Shown piece by piece: positions 49,351 through 60,585 of a DNA stretch of 64,000 nucleotides. Under the pieces are notes generated by a model, which was not told the origin of the DNA, did not search any database, and saw nothing but the letters and a program-made list of their open reading frames with translations. The stretch's first letter is position 1, and every line of letters starts with the position of its first letter. This stretch comes from Sialis fuliginosa (taxonomy: Eukaryota; Arthropoda; Insecta; Megaloptera; Sialidae): the NCBI GenBank assembly GCA_961205875.1, contig OY540822.1:16772217-16836216 (forward strand). The letters run 5' to 3'. Position numbers and translations under genes: made by a program.

Positions 49351-52300
49351 GCCGTCGTTTACGTGTTAATGGGCTTTTAATTTTATCGCACCGAATCGTA
49401 AAATTAGGGTGTCTATCGTGTAGGAAATCGACCGCCGGTCACTTGTTGTCCAGTGCAAAATCTCTCTGCGGGCCGCCGTTTACGTGTTAATGGGCTTTTA
49501 ATTTTATCACTCCGAATCGCAAAATTAGGGTGTCTATCGTGTAGGAAATCGGCCGCCGGTCACTTGTTGTCCAGTGCAAAATCTCTCTGCGGGCCGCCGT
49601 TTACGTGTTAATGGGCTTTTAATTTTATCGCTCCGAATCGCGAAATTAGGGTGTCTATCGTGTAGGAAATCGACCGCCGGTCACTTGTTGTCCAGTGCAA
49701 AATCTCTCTGCGGGCCGCCGTTTACGTGTAAATGGGCTTTTAATTTTAACGCTCCGAATCGTAAAATTAGGGTGTCTATCGTGTAGGAAATCGGCCGCCG
49801 GTCACTTGTTGTCCAGTGCAAAATCTCTCTGCGGGCCGCCGTTTACGTGTTAATGGGCTTTTAATTTTATCGCTCCGAATCGCAAAATTAGGGTGTCTAT
49901 CGTGTAGGAAATCGGCCGCCGGTCACTTGTTGTCCAGTGCAAAATCTCTCTGCGGGCCGCCGTTTACGTGTTAATGGGCTTTTAATTTTATCGCACCGAA
50001 TCGTAAAATTAGGGTGTCTATCGTGTAGGAAATCGGCCGCCGGTCACTTGTTGTCCAGTGCAAAATCTCTCTGCGGGCCGCCGTTTACGTGTTAATGGGC
50101 TTTTAATTTTATCGCTCCGAATCGCGAAATTAGGGTGTCTATCGTGTAGGAAATCGGCCGCCGGTCACTTGTTGTCCAGTGCAAAATCTCTCTGCGGGCC
50201 GCCGTTTACGTGTTAAAGGGCTTTTAATTTTATCGCTCCGAATCGTAAAATTAGGGTGTCTATCGTGTAGGAAATCGGCCGCCGGTCACTTGTTGTCCAG
50301 TGCAAAATCTCTCTGCGGGCCGCCGTTTACGTGTTAATGGGCTTTTAATTTTATCGCTCCGAATCGCGAAATTAGGGTGTCTATCGTGTAGGAAATCGGC
50401 CGCCGGTCACTTGTTGTCCAGTGCAAAATCTCTCTGCGGGCCGCCGTTTACGTGTTAATGGGCTTTTAATTTTATCGCTCCGAATCGTAAAATTAGGGTG
50501 TCTATCGTGTAGGAAATCGGCCGCCGGTCACTTGTTGTCCAGTGCAAAATCTATCTGCGGGCCGCCGTTTACGTGTTAATGGGCTTTTAATTTTATCGCT
50601 CCGAATCGCGAAATTAGGGTGTCTATCGTGTAGGAAATCGGCCGCCGGTCACTTGTTGTCCAGTGCAAAATCTCTCTGCGGGCCGCCGTTTACGTGTTAA
50701 TGGGCTTTTAATTTTATCGCTCCGAATCGTAAAATTAGGGTGTCTATCGTGTAGGAAATCGGCCGCCGGTCACTTGTTGTCCAGTGCAAAATCTCTCTGC
50801 GGGCCGCCGTTTACGTGTTAATGGGCTTTTAATTTTATCGCTCCGAATCGTAAAATTAGGGTGTCTATCGTGTAGGAAATCGGCCGCCGGTCACTTGTTG
50901 TCCAGTGCAAAATCTCTCTGCGGGCCGCCGTTTACGTGTAAATGGGCTTTTAATTTTAACGCTCCGAATCGTAAAATTAGGGTGTCTATCGTGTAGGAAA
51001 TCGGCCGCCGGTCACTTGTTGTCCAGTGCAAAATCTCTCTGCGGGCCGCCGTTTACGTGTTAATGAGCTTTTAATTTTATCGCTCCGAATCGCAAAATTA
51101 GGGTGTCTATCGTGTAGGAAATCGGCCGCCGGTCACTTGTTGTCCAGTGCAAAATCTCTCTGCGGGCCGCCGTTTACGTGTTAAAGGGCTTTTAATTTTA
51201 TCGCTCCGAATCGTAAAATTAGGGTGTCTATCGTGTAGGAAATCGGCCGCCGGTCACTTGTTGTCCAGTGCAAAATCTCTCTGCGGGCCGCCGTTTACGT
51301 GTTAATGGGCTTTTAATTTTATCGCTCCGAATCGCGAAATTAGGGTGTCTATCGTGTAGGAAATCGGCCGCCGGTCACTTGTTGTCCAGTGCAAAATCTC
51401 TCTGCGGGCCGCCGTTTACGTGTTAATGGGCTTTTAATTTTATCGCTCCGAATCGTAAAATTAGGGTGTCTATCGTGTAGGAAATCGGCCGCCGGTCACT
51501 TGTTGTCCAGTGCAAAATCTCTCTGCGGGCCGCCGTTTACGTGTTAATGGGCTTTTAATTTTATCGCTCCGAATCGTAAAATTAGGGTGTCTATCGTGTA
51601 GGAAATCGGCCGCCGGTCACTTGTTGTCCAGTGCAAAATCTCTCTGCGGGCCGCCGTTTACGTGTTAATGGGCTTTTAATTTTATCGCTCCGAATCGTAA
51701 AATTAGGGTGTCTATCGTGTAGGAAATCGGCCGCCGGTCACTTGTTGTCCAGTGCAAAATCTCTCTGCGGGCCGCCGTTTACGTGTTAAAGGGCTTTTAA
51801 TTTTATCGCTCCGAATCGTAAAATTAGGGTGTCTATCGTGTAGGAAATCGGCCGCCGGTCACTTGTTGTCCAGTGCAAAATCTCTCTGCGGGCCGCCGTT
51901 TACGTGTTAATGGGCTTTTAATTTTATCGCTCCGAATCGCGAAATTAGGGTGTCTATCGTGTAGGAAATCGGCCGCCGGTCACTTGTTGTCCAGTGCAAA
52001 ATCTCTCTGCGGGCCGCCGTTTACGTGTTAATGGGCTATTAATTTTATCGCTCCGAATCGCGAAATTAGGGTGTCTATCGTGTAGGAAATCGGCCGCCGG
52101 TCACTTGTTGTCCAGTGCAAAATCTCTCTGCGGGCCGCCGTTTACGTGTTAATGGGCTTTTAATTTTATCGCTCCGAATCGTAAAATTAGGGTGTCTATC
52201 GTGTAGGAAATCGGCCGCCGGTCACTTGTTGTCCAGTGCAAAATCTCTCTGCGGGCCGCCGTTTACGTGTTAAAGGGCTTTTAATTTTATCGCTCCGAAT

Positions 52301-55300
52301 CGTAAAATTAGGGTGTCTATCGTGTAGGAAATCGGCCGCCGGTCACTTGTTGTCCAGTGCAAAATCTCTCTGCGGGCCGCCGTTTACGTGTTAACGGGCT
52401 TTTAATTTTATCGCTCCGAATCGCGAAATTAGGGTGTCTATCGTGTAGGAAATCGGCCGCCGGTCACTTGTTGTCCAGTGCAAAATCTCTCTGCGGGCCG
52501 CCGTTTACGTGTTAATGGGCTTTTAATTTTATCGCTCCGAATCGTAAAATTAGGGTGTCTATCGTGTAGGAAATCGGCCGCCGGTCACTTGTTGTCCAGT
52601 GCAAAATCTATCTGCGGGCCGCCGTTTACGTGTTAATGGGCTTTTAATTTTATCGCTCCGAATCGCGAAATTAGGGTGTCTATCGTGTAGGAAATCGGCC
52701 GCCGGTCACTTGTTGTCCAGTGCAAAATCTCTCTGCGGGCCGCCGTTTACGTGTTAATGGGCTTTTAATTTTATCGCTCCGAATCGTAAAATTAGGGTGT
52801 CTATCGTGTAGGAAATCGGCCGCCGGTCACTTGTTGTCCAGTGCAAAATCTCTCTGCGGGCCGCCGTTTACGTGTTAATGGGCTTTTAATTTTATCGCTC
52901 CGAATCGTAAAATTAGGGTGTCTATCGTGTAGGAAATCGGCCGCCGGTCACTTGTTGTCCAGTGCAAAATCTCTCTGCGGGCCGCCGTTTACGTGTTAAT
53001 GGGCTTTTAATTTTATCGCTCCGAATCGTAAAATTAGGGTGTCTATCGTGTAGGAAATCGGCCGCCGGTCACTTGTTGTCCAGTGCAAAATCTCTCTGCG
53101 GGCCGCCGTTTACGTGTAAATGGGCTTTTAATTTTAACGCTCCGAATCGTAAAATTAGGGTGTCTATCGTGTAGGAAATCGGCCGCCGGTCACTTGTTGT
53201 CCAGTGCAAAATCTCTCTGCGGGCCGCCGTTTACGTGTTAATGGGCTTTTAATTTTATCGCTCCGAATCGCAAAATTAGGGTGTCTATCGTGTAGGAAAT
53301 CGGCCGCCGGTCACTTGTTGTCCAGTGCAAAATCTCTCTGCGGGCCGCCGTTTACGTGTTAATGGGCTTTTAATTTTATCGCACCGAATCGTAAAATTAG
53401 GGTGTCTATCGTGTAGGAAATCGGCCGCCGGTCACTTGTTGTCCAGTGCAAAATCTCTCTGCGGGCCGCCGTTTACGTGTTAATGGGCTTTTAATTTTAT
53501 CGCTCCGAATCGCGAAATTAGGGTGTCTATCGTGTAGGAAATCGGCCGCCGGTCACTTGTTGTCCAGTGCAAAATCTCTCTGCGGGCCGCCGTTTACGTG
53601 TTAATGGGCTATTAATTTTATCGCTCCGAATCGCGAAATTAGGGTGTCTATCGTGTAGGAAATCGGCCGCCGGTCACTTGTTGTCCAGTGCAAAATCTCT
53701 CTGCGGGCCGCCGTTTACGTGTTAATGGGCTTTTAATTTTATCGCTCCGAATCGTAAAATTAGGGTGTCTATCGTGTAGGAAATCGGCCGCCGGTCACTT
53801 GTTGTCCAGTGCAAAATCTCTCTGCGGGCCGCCGTTTACGTGTTAATGGGCTTTTAATTTTATCGCACCGAATCGTAAAATTAGGGTGTCTATCGTGTAG
53901 GAAATCGGCCGCCGGTCACTTGTTGTCCAGTGCAAAATCTCTCTGCGGGCCGCCGTTTACGTGTTAATGGGCTTTTAATTTTATCGCTCCGAATCGTAAA
54001 ATTAGGGTGTCTATCGTGTAGGAAATCGGCCGCCGGTCACTTGTTGTCCAGTGCAAAATCTCTCTGCGGGCCGCCGTTTACGTGTTAATGGGCTTTTAAT
54101 TTTATCGCTCCGAATCGCAAAATTAGGGTGTCTATCGTGTAGGAAATCGGCCGCCGGTCACTTGTTGTCCAGTGCAAAATCTCTCTGCGGGCCGCCGTTT
54201 ACGTGTTAATGGGCTTTTAATTTTATCGCACCGAATCGTAAAATTAGGGTGTCTATCGTGTAGGAAATCGGCCGCCGGTCACTTGTTGTCCAGTGCAAAA
54301 TCTCTCTGCGGGCCGCCGTTTACGTGTTAATGGGCTTTTAATTTTATCGCTCCGAATCGCGAAATTAGGGTGTCTATCGTGTAGGAAATCGGCCGCCGGT
54401 CACTTGTTGTCCAGTGCAAAATCTCTCTGCGGGCCGCCGTTTACGTGTTAATGGGCTATTAATTTTATCGCTCCGAATCGCGAAATTAGGGTGTCTATCG
54501 TGTAGGAAATCGGCCGCCGGTCACTTGTTGTCCAGTGCAAAATCTCTCTGCGGGCCGCCGTTTACGTGTTAATGGGCTTTTAATTTTATCGCTCCGAATC
54601 GTAAAATTAGGGTGTCTATCGTGTAGGAAATCGGCCGCCGGTCACTTGTTGTCCAGTGCAAAATCTCTCTGCGGGCCGCCGTTTACGTGTTAATGGGCTT
54701 TTAATTTTATCGCACCGAATCGTAAAATTAGGGTGTCTATCGTGTAGGAAATCGGCCGCCGGTCACTTGTTGTCCAGTGCAAAATCTCTCTGCGGGCCGC
54801 CGTTTACGTGTTAATGGGCTTTTAATTTTATCGCTCCGAATCGTAAAATTAGGGTGTCTATCGTGTAGGAAATCGGCCGCCGGTCACTTGTTGTCCAGTG
54901 CAAAATCTCTCTGCGGGCCGCCGTTTACGTGTTAATGGGCTTTTAATTTTATCGCTCCGAATCGTAAAATTAGGGTGTCTATCGTGTAGGAAATCGGCCG
55001 CCGGTCACTTGTTGTCCAGTGCAAAATCTCTCTGCGGGCCGCCGTTTACGTGTTAATGGGCTTTTAATTTAATCGCTCCGAATCGTAAAATTAGGGTGTC
55101 TATCGTGTAGGAAATCGGCCGCCGGTCACTTGTTGTCCAGTGCAAAATCTCTCTGCGGGCCGCCGTTTACGTGTTAATGGGCTTTTAATTTTATCGCTCC
55201 GAATCGTAAAATTAGGGTGTCTATCGTGTAGGAAATCGGCCGCCGGTCACTTGTTGTCCAGTGCAAAATCTCTCTGCGGGCCGCCGTTTACGTGTTAATG

Positions 55301-56895
55301 GGCTTTTCATTTTATCGCACCGAATCGTAAAATTAGGGTGTCTATCGTGTAGGAAATCGGCCGCCGGTCACTTGTTGTACAGTGCAAAATCTCTCTGCGG
55401 GCCGCCGTTTACGTGTTAATGGGCTTTTAATTTTATCGCACCGAATCGTAAAATTAGGGTGTCTATCGTGTAGGAAATCGGCCGCCGGTCACTTGTTGTC
55501 CAGTGCAAAATCTCTCTGCGGGCCGCCGTTTACGTGTTAATGGGCTTTTAATTTTATCGCTCCGAATCGCAAAATTAGGGTGTCTATCGTGTAGGAAATC
55601 GGCCGCCGGTCACTTGTTGTCCAGTGCAAAATCTCTCTGCGGGCCGCCGTTTACGTGTTAATGGGCTTTTAATTTAATCGCACCGAATCGTAAAATTAGG
55701 GTGTCTATCGTGTAGGAAATCGGCCGCCGGTCACTTGTTGTCCAGTGCAAAATCTCTCTGCGGGCCGCCGTTTACGTGTTAATGGGCTTTTAATTTTATC
55801 GCACCGAATCGTAAAATTAGGGTGTCTATCGTGTAGGAAATCGGCCGCCGGTCACTTGTTGTCCAGTGCAAAATCTCTCTGCGGGCCGCCGTTTACGTGT
55901 TAATGGGCTTTTAATTTTATCGCTCCGAATCGTAAAATTAGGGTGTCTATCGTGTAGGAAATCGACCGCCGGTCACTTGTTGTCCAGTGCAAAATCTCTC
56001 TGCGGGCCGCCGTTTACGTGTTAATGGGCTTTTAATTTTATCGCACCGAATCGTAAAATTAGGGTGTCTATCGTGTAGGAAATCGGCCGCCGGTCACTTG
56101 TTGTCCAGTGCAAAATCTCTCTGCGGGCCGCCGTTTACGTGTTAATGGGCTTTTAATTTTATCGCTCCGAATCGTAAAATTAGGGTGTCTATCGTGTAGG
56201 AAATCGGCCGCCGGTCACTTGTTGTCCAGTGCAAAATCTCTCTGCGGGCCGCCGTTTACGTGTTAATGGGCTTTTAATTTTATCGCACCGAATCGTAAAA
56301 TTAGGGTGTCTATCGTGTAGGAAATCGGCCGCCGGTCACTTGTTGTCCAGTGCAAAATCTCTCTGCGGGCCGCCGTTTACGTGTTAATGGGCTTTTAATT
56401 TTATCGCTCCGAATCGCAAAATTAGGGTGTCTATCGTGTAGGAAATCGGCCGCCGGTCACTTGTTGTCCAGTGCAAAATCTCTCTGCGGGCCGCCGTTTA
56501 CGTGTTAATGGGCTTTTAATTTTATCGCTCCGAATCGCAAAATTAGGGTGTCTATCGTGTAGGAAATCGGCCGCCGGTCACTTGTTGTCCAGTGCAGAAT
56601 CTCTCTGCGGGCCGCCGTTTACGTGTTAATGGGCTTTTAATTTTATCGCTCCGAATCGTAAAAGTAGGGTGTCTATCGTGTAGGAAATCGGCCGCTGGTC
56701 ACTTGTTGTTCAGTGCAAAATCTCTCTGCGGGCCGCCGTTTACGTGTTAATGGGCTTTTAATTTTATCGCTCCGAATCGCGAAGTTAGGGTGTCTATCGT
56801 GTAGGAAATCGGCCGCCGGTCACTTGTTGTCCAGTGCAAAATCTCTCTGCGGGCCGCCGTTTACGTGTTAATGGGCTTTTAATTTTATCGCTCCG
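49351..56895 (+). repeat. Distal satellite segment, locally reshuffled
   Basis: The block pattern breaks after about 49700. New markers repeat at short range: GTAAATGGG with TTAACGC near 49729, 50939 and 53117; GGGCTATTAA at 52033, 53606 and 54453 (13 and 7 monomers apart); and GTTAAAGGG monomers. The last monomers (56590-56800) carry private changes such as GCAGAATC, AAAGTAGGG and CCGCTGGTC, the edge decay expected where homogenisation is weak. Confidence 0.85.
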
Positions 56896-56910
56896 GAGTC
56901 CCCGGAGTCA
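56881..56910. other. Junction of satellite and telomere-like mosaic
   Basis: Satellite ends within TATCGCTCCG (to 56895) and continues as GAGTCCCCGGAGTCAG. Satellite CGCTCCGAATCG and mosaic CGCTCCGGAGTCG share TCGCTCCG, so the switch lies within an 8-base identity. Confidence 0.82.
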
Positions 56911-57210
56911 GTGACCTAACCTAACCTAACCTTTCCGGCGTCGTTCCGGAGTCGTTTTGGCGTCGTTCCGGAGTCCCCGGAGTCAAAGAGGTCATTTCCG
57001 GAGTCCCCGGAGTCAGTGACCTAACCAAACCTAACCTAACCTAACCTAACCTTTCCGGATTTTCCGGAGTCAGTGACCTAACCTAAGCTAACCTTTCCGG
57101 AGTCCCCGGAGTCAGTGATCTAACCTAACCTAACCTAACCTAACCTAACCTTACCTTTCCGGAGTCCCCGGAGTCAGTGACGTAACCTAACCTAACCAAA
57201 CACAACCTTT

Positions 57211-57350
57211 CCGGCGTCGCTCCGGCGTCGTTCTGGCGTCGCTCCGGAGTCGTTCAGGCGTCGCTCCGGGGTCGTTCCGGCGTCGCTCCGGAGTCGTTCC
57301 GGAGTCTTTCGGGCGTCGTTCCGGAGTCGTTCCGGCGTCGTTCCAGGATC
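57211..57350. repeat. CpG-rich 11-bp repeat cluster
   Basis: About 140 bp of GTCG(T/C)TCCGG(A/C/G) repeats embedded among the CCTAA blocks. A smaller version of the block at 59945-60500. Confidence 0.85.
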
Positions 57351-57451
57351 ATTTCCGGAGTCCCCGGAGTCAGTGAGGTTATTTCCGAAGTCCCCGGAGT
57401 CAGTGACCTAACCTAACCTAACTTTTCCGGAGTCTCCGTAGTCAGTGACCT

Positions 57452-57580
57452 AACCTAACCTAACCCAACCCAACCAAACCTAACCCAACCTAACCCAACC
57501 CAACCCAACCTAACCTAATCCAACCCAACCCAACCTAACCCAACCTAACCCAACCTAACATAACTTAACTTAACCTTTCC
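57452..57580 (-). repeat. Variant telomere-like run rich in CCCAA
   Basis: A run of five-base units mixing CCTAA, CCCAA (TTGGG on the other strand), CCAAA and CTTAA, concentrated here more than anywhere else in the mosaic. Confidence 0.85.
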
Positions 57581-57756
57581 GGAGTCCCCGGAGTCAGTTC
57601 CGGCGTCCTTCCGGAGTCGTTTTGGCTTCGTTCTGGAATCTCCGGAGTCAGTGAGGTTATTTCCGGAGTCCCCGGAGTCAGTGACCTAACCTAACCTAAC
57701 TTTTCAGGAGTCCCCGGAGTCAGTAACCTAACCTAACGTAACCTAACCTAACCTCT

Positions 57757-58275
57757 CCGGAGTCCACGGAGTCAGTGACCTAACCTAACCTAACCTTACT
57801 TTATCGGAGTCCCCGGAGTCAGTGACCTAACCTTACCTAACCAAACCTAACCAAACCAAACCAAACCTAACCTAACCTAACCTTTCCGGAGTCCCCGGAG
57901 TCAGTGACCTAACCTAACCAAACCAAACCAAACCTTTCCGGAGTCGCCGGAGTCAGTGACCTAACCTAACCTAACCTAACCTAACCTTTCCGGAGTCTCC
58001 GGAGTCAGTGACCTAACCTAACCTAACCAAACCAAACCTTTCCGGAGTCCACGTAGTCAGTGACCTAACCTAACCTAACCTTACTTTATCGGAGTCCCCG
58101 GAGTCAGTGACCTAACCTTACCTAACCAAACCTAACCAAACCAAACCAAACCTAACCTAACCTAACCTTTCCGGAGTCCCCGGAGTCAGTGACCTAACCT
58201 AACCAAACCAAACCAAACCTTTCCGGAGTCCCCGGAGTCAGTGACCTAACCTAACCTAACCTAACCTAACCTAAC
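57757..58275. repeat. 285-bp local tandem duplication in the mosaic
   Basis: The landmark TTACTTTATCGGAGTC occurs at about 57796 and 58081, 285 bp apart. The same order of CCTAA, CCAAA and spacer blocks follows each for about 190 bp, with small substitutions (CCACGGAGTC against CCACGTAGTC). Confidence 0.8.
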
Positions 58276-58614
58276 GTAACGTAACCTAACCTAATCTAAC
58301 GTAACCTAACCTTTCCGGAGTCCCCGGAGTCAGTGACCTAACCTAGCCTTTCCGGAGTCCTCGGAGAGTGACCTAACCTAACCTAACCTAACCTCTCGGG
58401 AGTTCCGCGGAGTCAGTGACCTAACCGAACCTAACCGAACCTAACCAAACCTAACCTAACCTAACCTTTCCTGAGTCCCCGGAGTAAGTGACCTAACCTA
58501 ACCTAACCTAACCTAACCTTTCCGGAGTACCCGGAGTTAGTGACCTAACCTAACCTAACCTAACCTTTCCGGAGTCCCTGGATTCAGTGACCTAACCTAA
58601 CCTAACCCCACCTT

Positions 58615-58745
58615 TCCGGAGTCGTTCCGGCGTCGCTCCGGGGTCGTTCCAACGTCGTTCCGGCGTCGTTCCGGCGTCGATCCGGGGTCGTTCCGGCGTC
58701 GCCCCGGGGTCGTTCCGGAGTCGTTCCGGGGTTATTCCGGGGTGA
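58615..58745. repeat. CpG-rich 11-bp repeat cluster
   Basis: About 130 bp of the GTCG(T/C)TCCGG repeat between CCTAA blocks, ending where GTGATGTACGGAGTC restores the spacer motif. Confidence 0.85.
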
Positions 58746-59944
58746 TGTACGGAGTCCCCGGAGTCAGTGAGGTCATTTCCGGAGTCTTCGGAGTCAGTGA
58801 CCTAACCTAACCTAACCTGACCTTTCCGGAGTCTTCGGAGTCAGTGACCTAACCTAACCAAACCTAACCTAACCTAACCTAACCTAACCTAACCTATTCG
58901 GAGTCCCCGGAGTCAGTGACCTAACCTAACCTAACCTTTCCGGAGTCCCCGGAGTCAGTGACCTAACCTTACCAAACCTAACCTATCCGGAGTCCCCGGA
59001 GTCAGTGACCTAACCTAACCTAACCTAACCTAACCTATCCGGAGTCCCCGGAGTCAGTGACCTAACCTAACCTAACCTAACCATCCGGAGTCCCCGGAGT
59101 CAGTGACCTAACCTAACCTAACCTAACCTAACCTAACCTAACCTTTCCGGAGTCCCCGGAGTCAGTGACCTAACCTAACCTAACCTAAACTTTCCGGAGT
59201 CCCCGGAGTCAGTGACCTAACCTAACCTAATCTTTCCGGAGTCCCCGGAGTCAGTGACCTAACCTAACCTAACCTAACCTAACCTTTCCGGAGTCCCCAG
59301 AGTCAGTGACCTAACCTAACATAACCTAACCTTTCCGGAGTCCCCGGAGTCAGTGACCTAACCTAACCTAACCTAACTTTTCCGGAGTCCCCGGAGTCAG
59401 TGACCTAACCTAACCTAACATTTCCGGAGTCCCGGAGTCAGTGACCTAACCTAACCTAACCTAACCTAACCTAACCTTTCCGGAGTCGTTCCGGCGTCGT
59501 TCCGGAGTCGTCCCCGGAGTCAAAGAGGTCATTTCCGGAGTCCCCGGAGTCAGTGACTCAACCTAACCTAACCTAACCTAACCTAACCTAACCTAACCTT
59601 TCCGGAGTCCCCGGAGTCAGTGACCTAATCTAACCTAACCTAACCTAACCTAACCTAACCAAACCTAACCTAACCTAACCTTTTCGGAGTCCCCGGAGTC
59701 AGTGACCTAACCTAACCTAACCTAACCTAACCTAACCTAACCAAACCTAACAAAACCTAACCTAACCTAACCTTTTCGGAGTCCCCGGAGTCAGTGACCT
59801 AACCTAACCTAACCTAACCTAACCTTTCCGGAGTCCCCGGAGTCAGCAACCTAACCTAACCTAACCTTTCCGGAGTCCCCGGAGTTAGTGACCTAACCAA
59901 ACCTAACCTAACCTAACCTAACCTAACCTAACCTAACCCCACCT

Positions 59945-60500
59945 TACCGGAGTCGTTCCGGCGTCGCTCCGGGGTCGTTCCGGAGTCGCTCCGGGGTCGT
60001 TCCGGCGTCGCTCCGGGGTCTTTTCGGCGTTGCTCGTGGGTCGTTCCGGCGTCTCTCCGGGGTCGTTCCGGCGTCGCTCCGGGGTCGTTCCGGCGTCGCT
60101 CGGGGGTCGATCCGGAACCGTTCCGGCGTCACTCCGGGGTCGTTTCGGCGTCGCTCCGGGGTCGTTCCGGTGTCATTCCGGCGTTACTCCGGGGTCGTTT
60201 CTGCGTCGCTCCGGGGTCGTTCCGGCGTCGCTCCGGGGTCTTTCCGGCGTCGCTCCGGGGTTGTTCTGGCGTCGCTCCGGGGTTGTTCCGGCATCGCTCC
60301 GGGGTCGTTCCGGAGTCGTTCCGGGGTCGTTACGGCGTCGCTCCGGGGTCGTTCCGGAGTCGTCCCGGGGTCGTTACGGCGTCGCTCCGGGGTCGTTCCG
60401 GCGTCGCTCCTTGGTCGCTCCGGTGTCGTTCCGGCGTCGCTCCGGGGTCGTTCCGGCGTCGCTCCGGGGTCGTTTCGGCGTCGCTCCGTGGTCGTTCCGG
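59945..60500. repeat. CpG-dense 11/22-bp repeat block next to telomere
   Basis: About 555 bp of an 11-bp repeat, GTCGTTCCGGC alternating with GTCGCTCCGGG, giving a 22-bp dimer. GC and CpG content are far above the rest of the window. The repeat lacks stops in several frames, so overlapping open frames of 62-166 codons occur on both strands with R/G/S/V- or R/P/T/D-rich periodic peptides. I treat these as non-coding: frames overlap, composition is purely repeat-driven, and there is no start context or intron signal. Confidence 0.92.
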
Positions 60501-60585
60501 GGTCATTTCCGGAGTCCCCGGAGTCAGTGAGGTCATTTCCGGAGTCCCCGGAGTCAGTGAGGTCATTTCCGGAGTCCCCGGAGTC
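60501..60585 (+). repeat. 30-bp spacer repeat, 2.8 units
   Basis: GGTCATTTCC followed by GGAGTCCCCGGAGTCAGTGA, repeated at 60501, 60531 and 60561. The third copy is cut at GGAGTCA where the TTAGG array begins. It is the mosaic spacer without CCTAA between copies. Confidence 0.92.

Larger units (their letters stand above)
14637..56895 (+). repeat. 121-bp satellite array, about 349 monomers
   Basis: 42.3 kb of head-to-tail 121-bp monomers without interruption by transposons. A monomer runs from GTGTTAATGGGC to GCCGTTTAC and contains TTAGGG once, an EagI-type CGGCCG, and the octamer GGCCGCCG at positions 68-75 and 109-116. Variation is confined to a few diagnostic sites: CTCCG/CACCG, CGTAAA/CGCAAA/CGCGAA, CGGCCG/CGACCG, TCCAG/TTCAG/TCTAG, and TCTCTCTG/TCTATCTG. 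I do not recognise the family. Open frames of 70-92 codons are repeat artefacts. Confidence 0.97.
56896..59940 (-). repeat. Interstitial CCTAA blocks with GGAGTC spacers
   Basis: Short runs of CCTAA (2 to about 9 units) alternate with a conserved spacer reading roughly TTTCCGGAGTC, CCCGGAGTC, AGTGA. Dozens of alternations fill 3 kb. On the minus strand the runs read TTAGG, so they are telomere-type sequence in opposite polarity to the terminal array. Many units are degenerate (CCAAA, CCCAA, CGTAA, CTTAA), unlike the perfect terminal tract. No gene. Confidence 0.93.

Noticed and set aside
14637..56895. CRISPR array, because of regular repeats
   Set aside because: Repeats are contiguous 121-bp units without unique spacers, in an insect-type chromosome end.
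60030..60530. 166-codon open frame and overlapping frames on both strands in the CpG-rich block
   Set aside because: An 11-bp repeat without stops opens several frames at once. The peptides are low-complexity repeats with no domain, signal or intron structure.
56896..60585. rDNA spacer or rRNA fragment in the GC-rich region
   Set aside because: The GC-rich sequence is entirely short-period GTCG(T/C)TCCGG repeat and GGAGTC spacer, with no recognisable rRNA core sequence.
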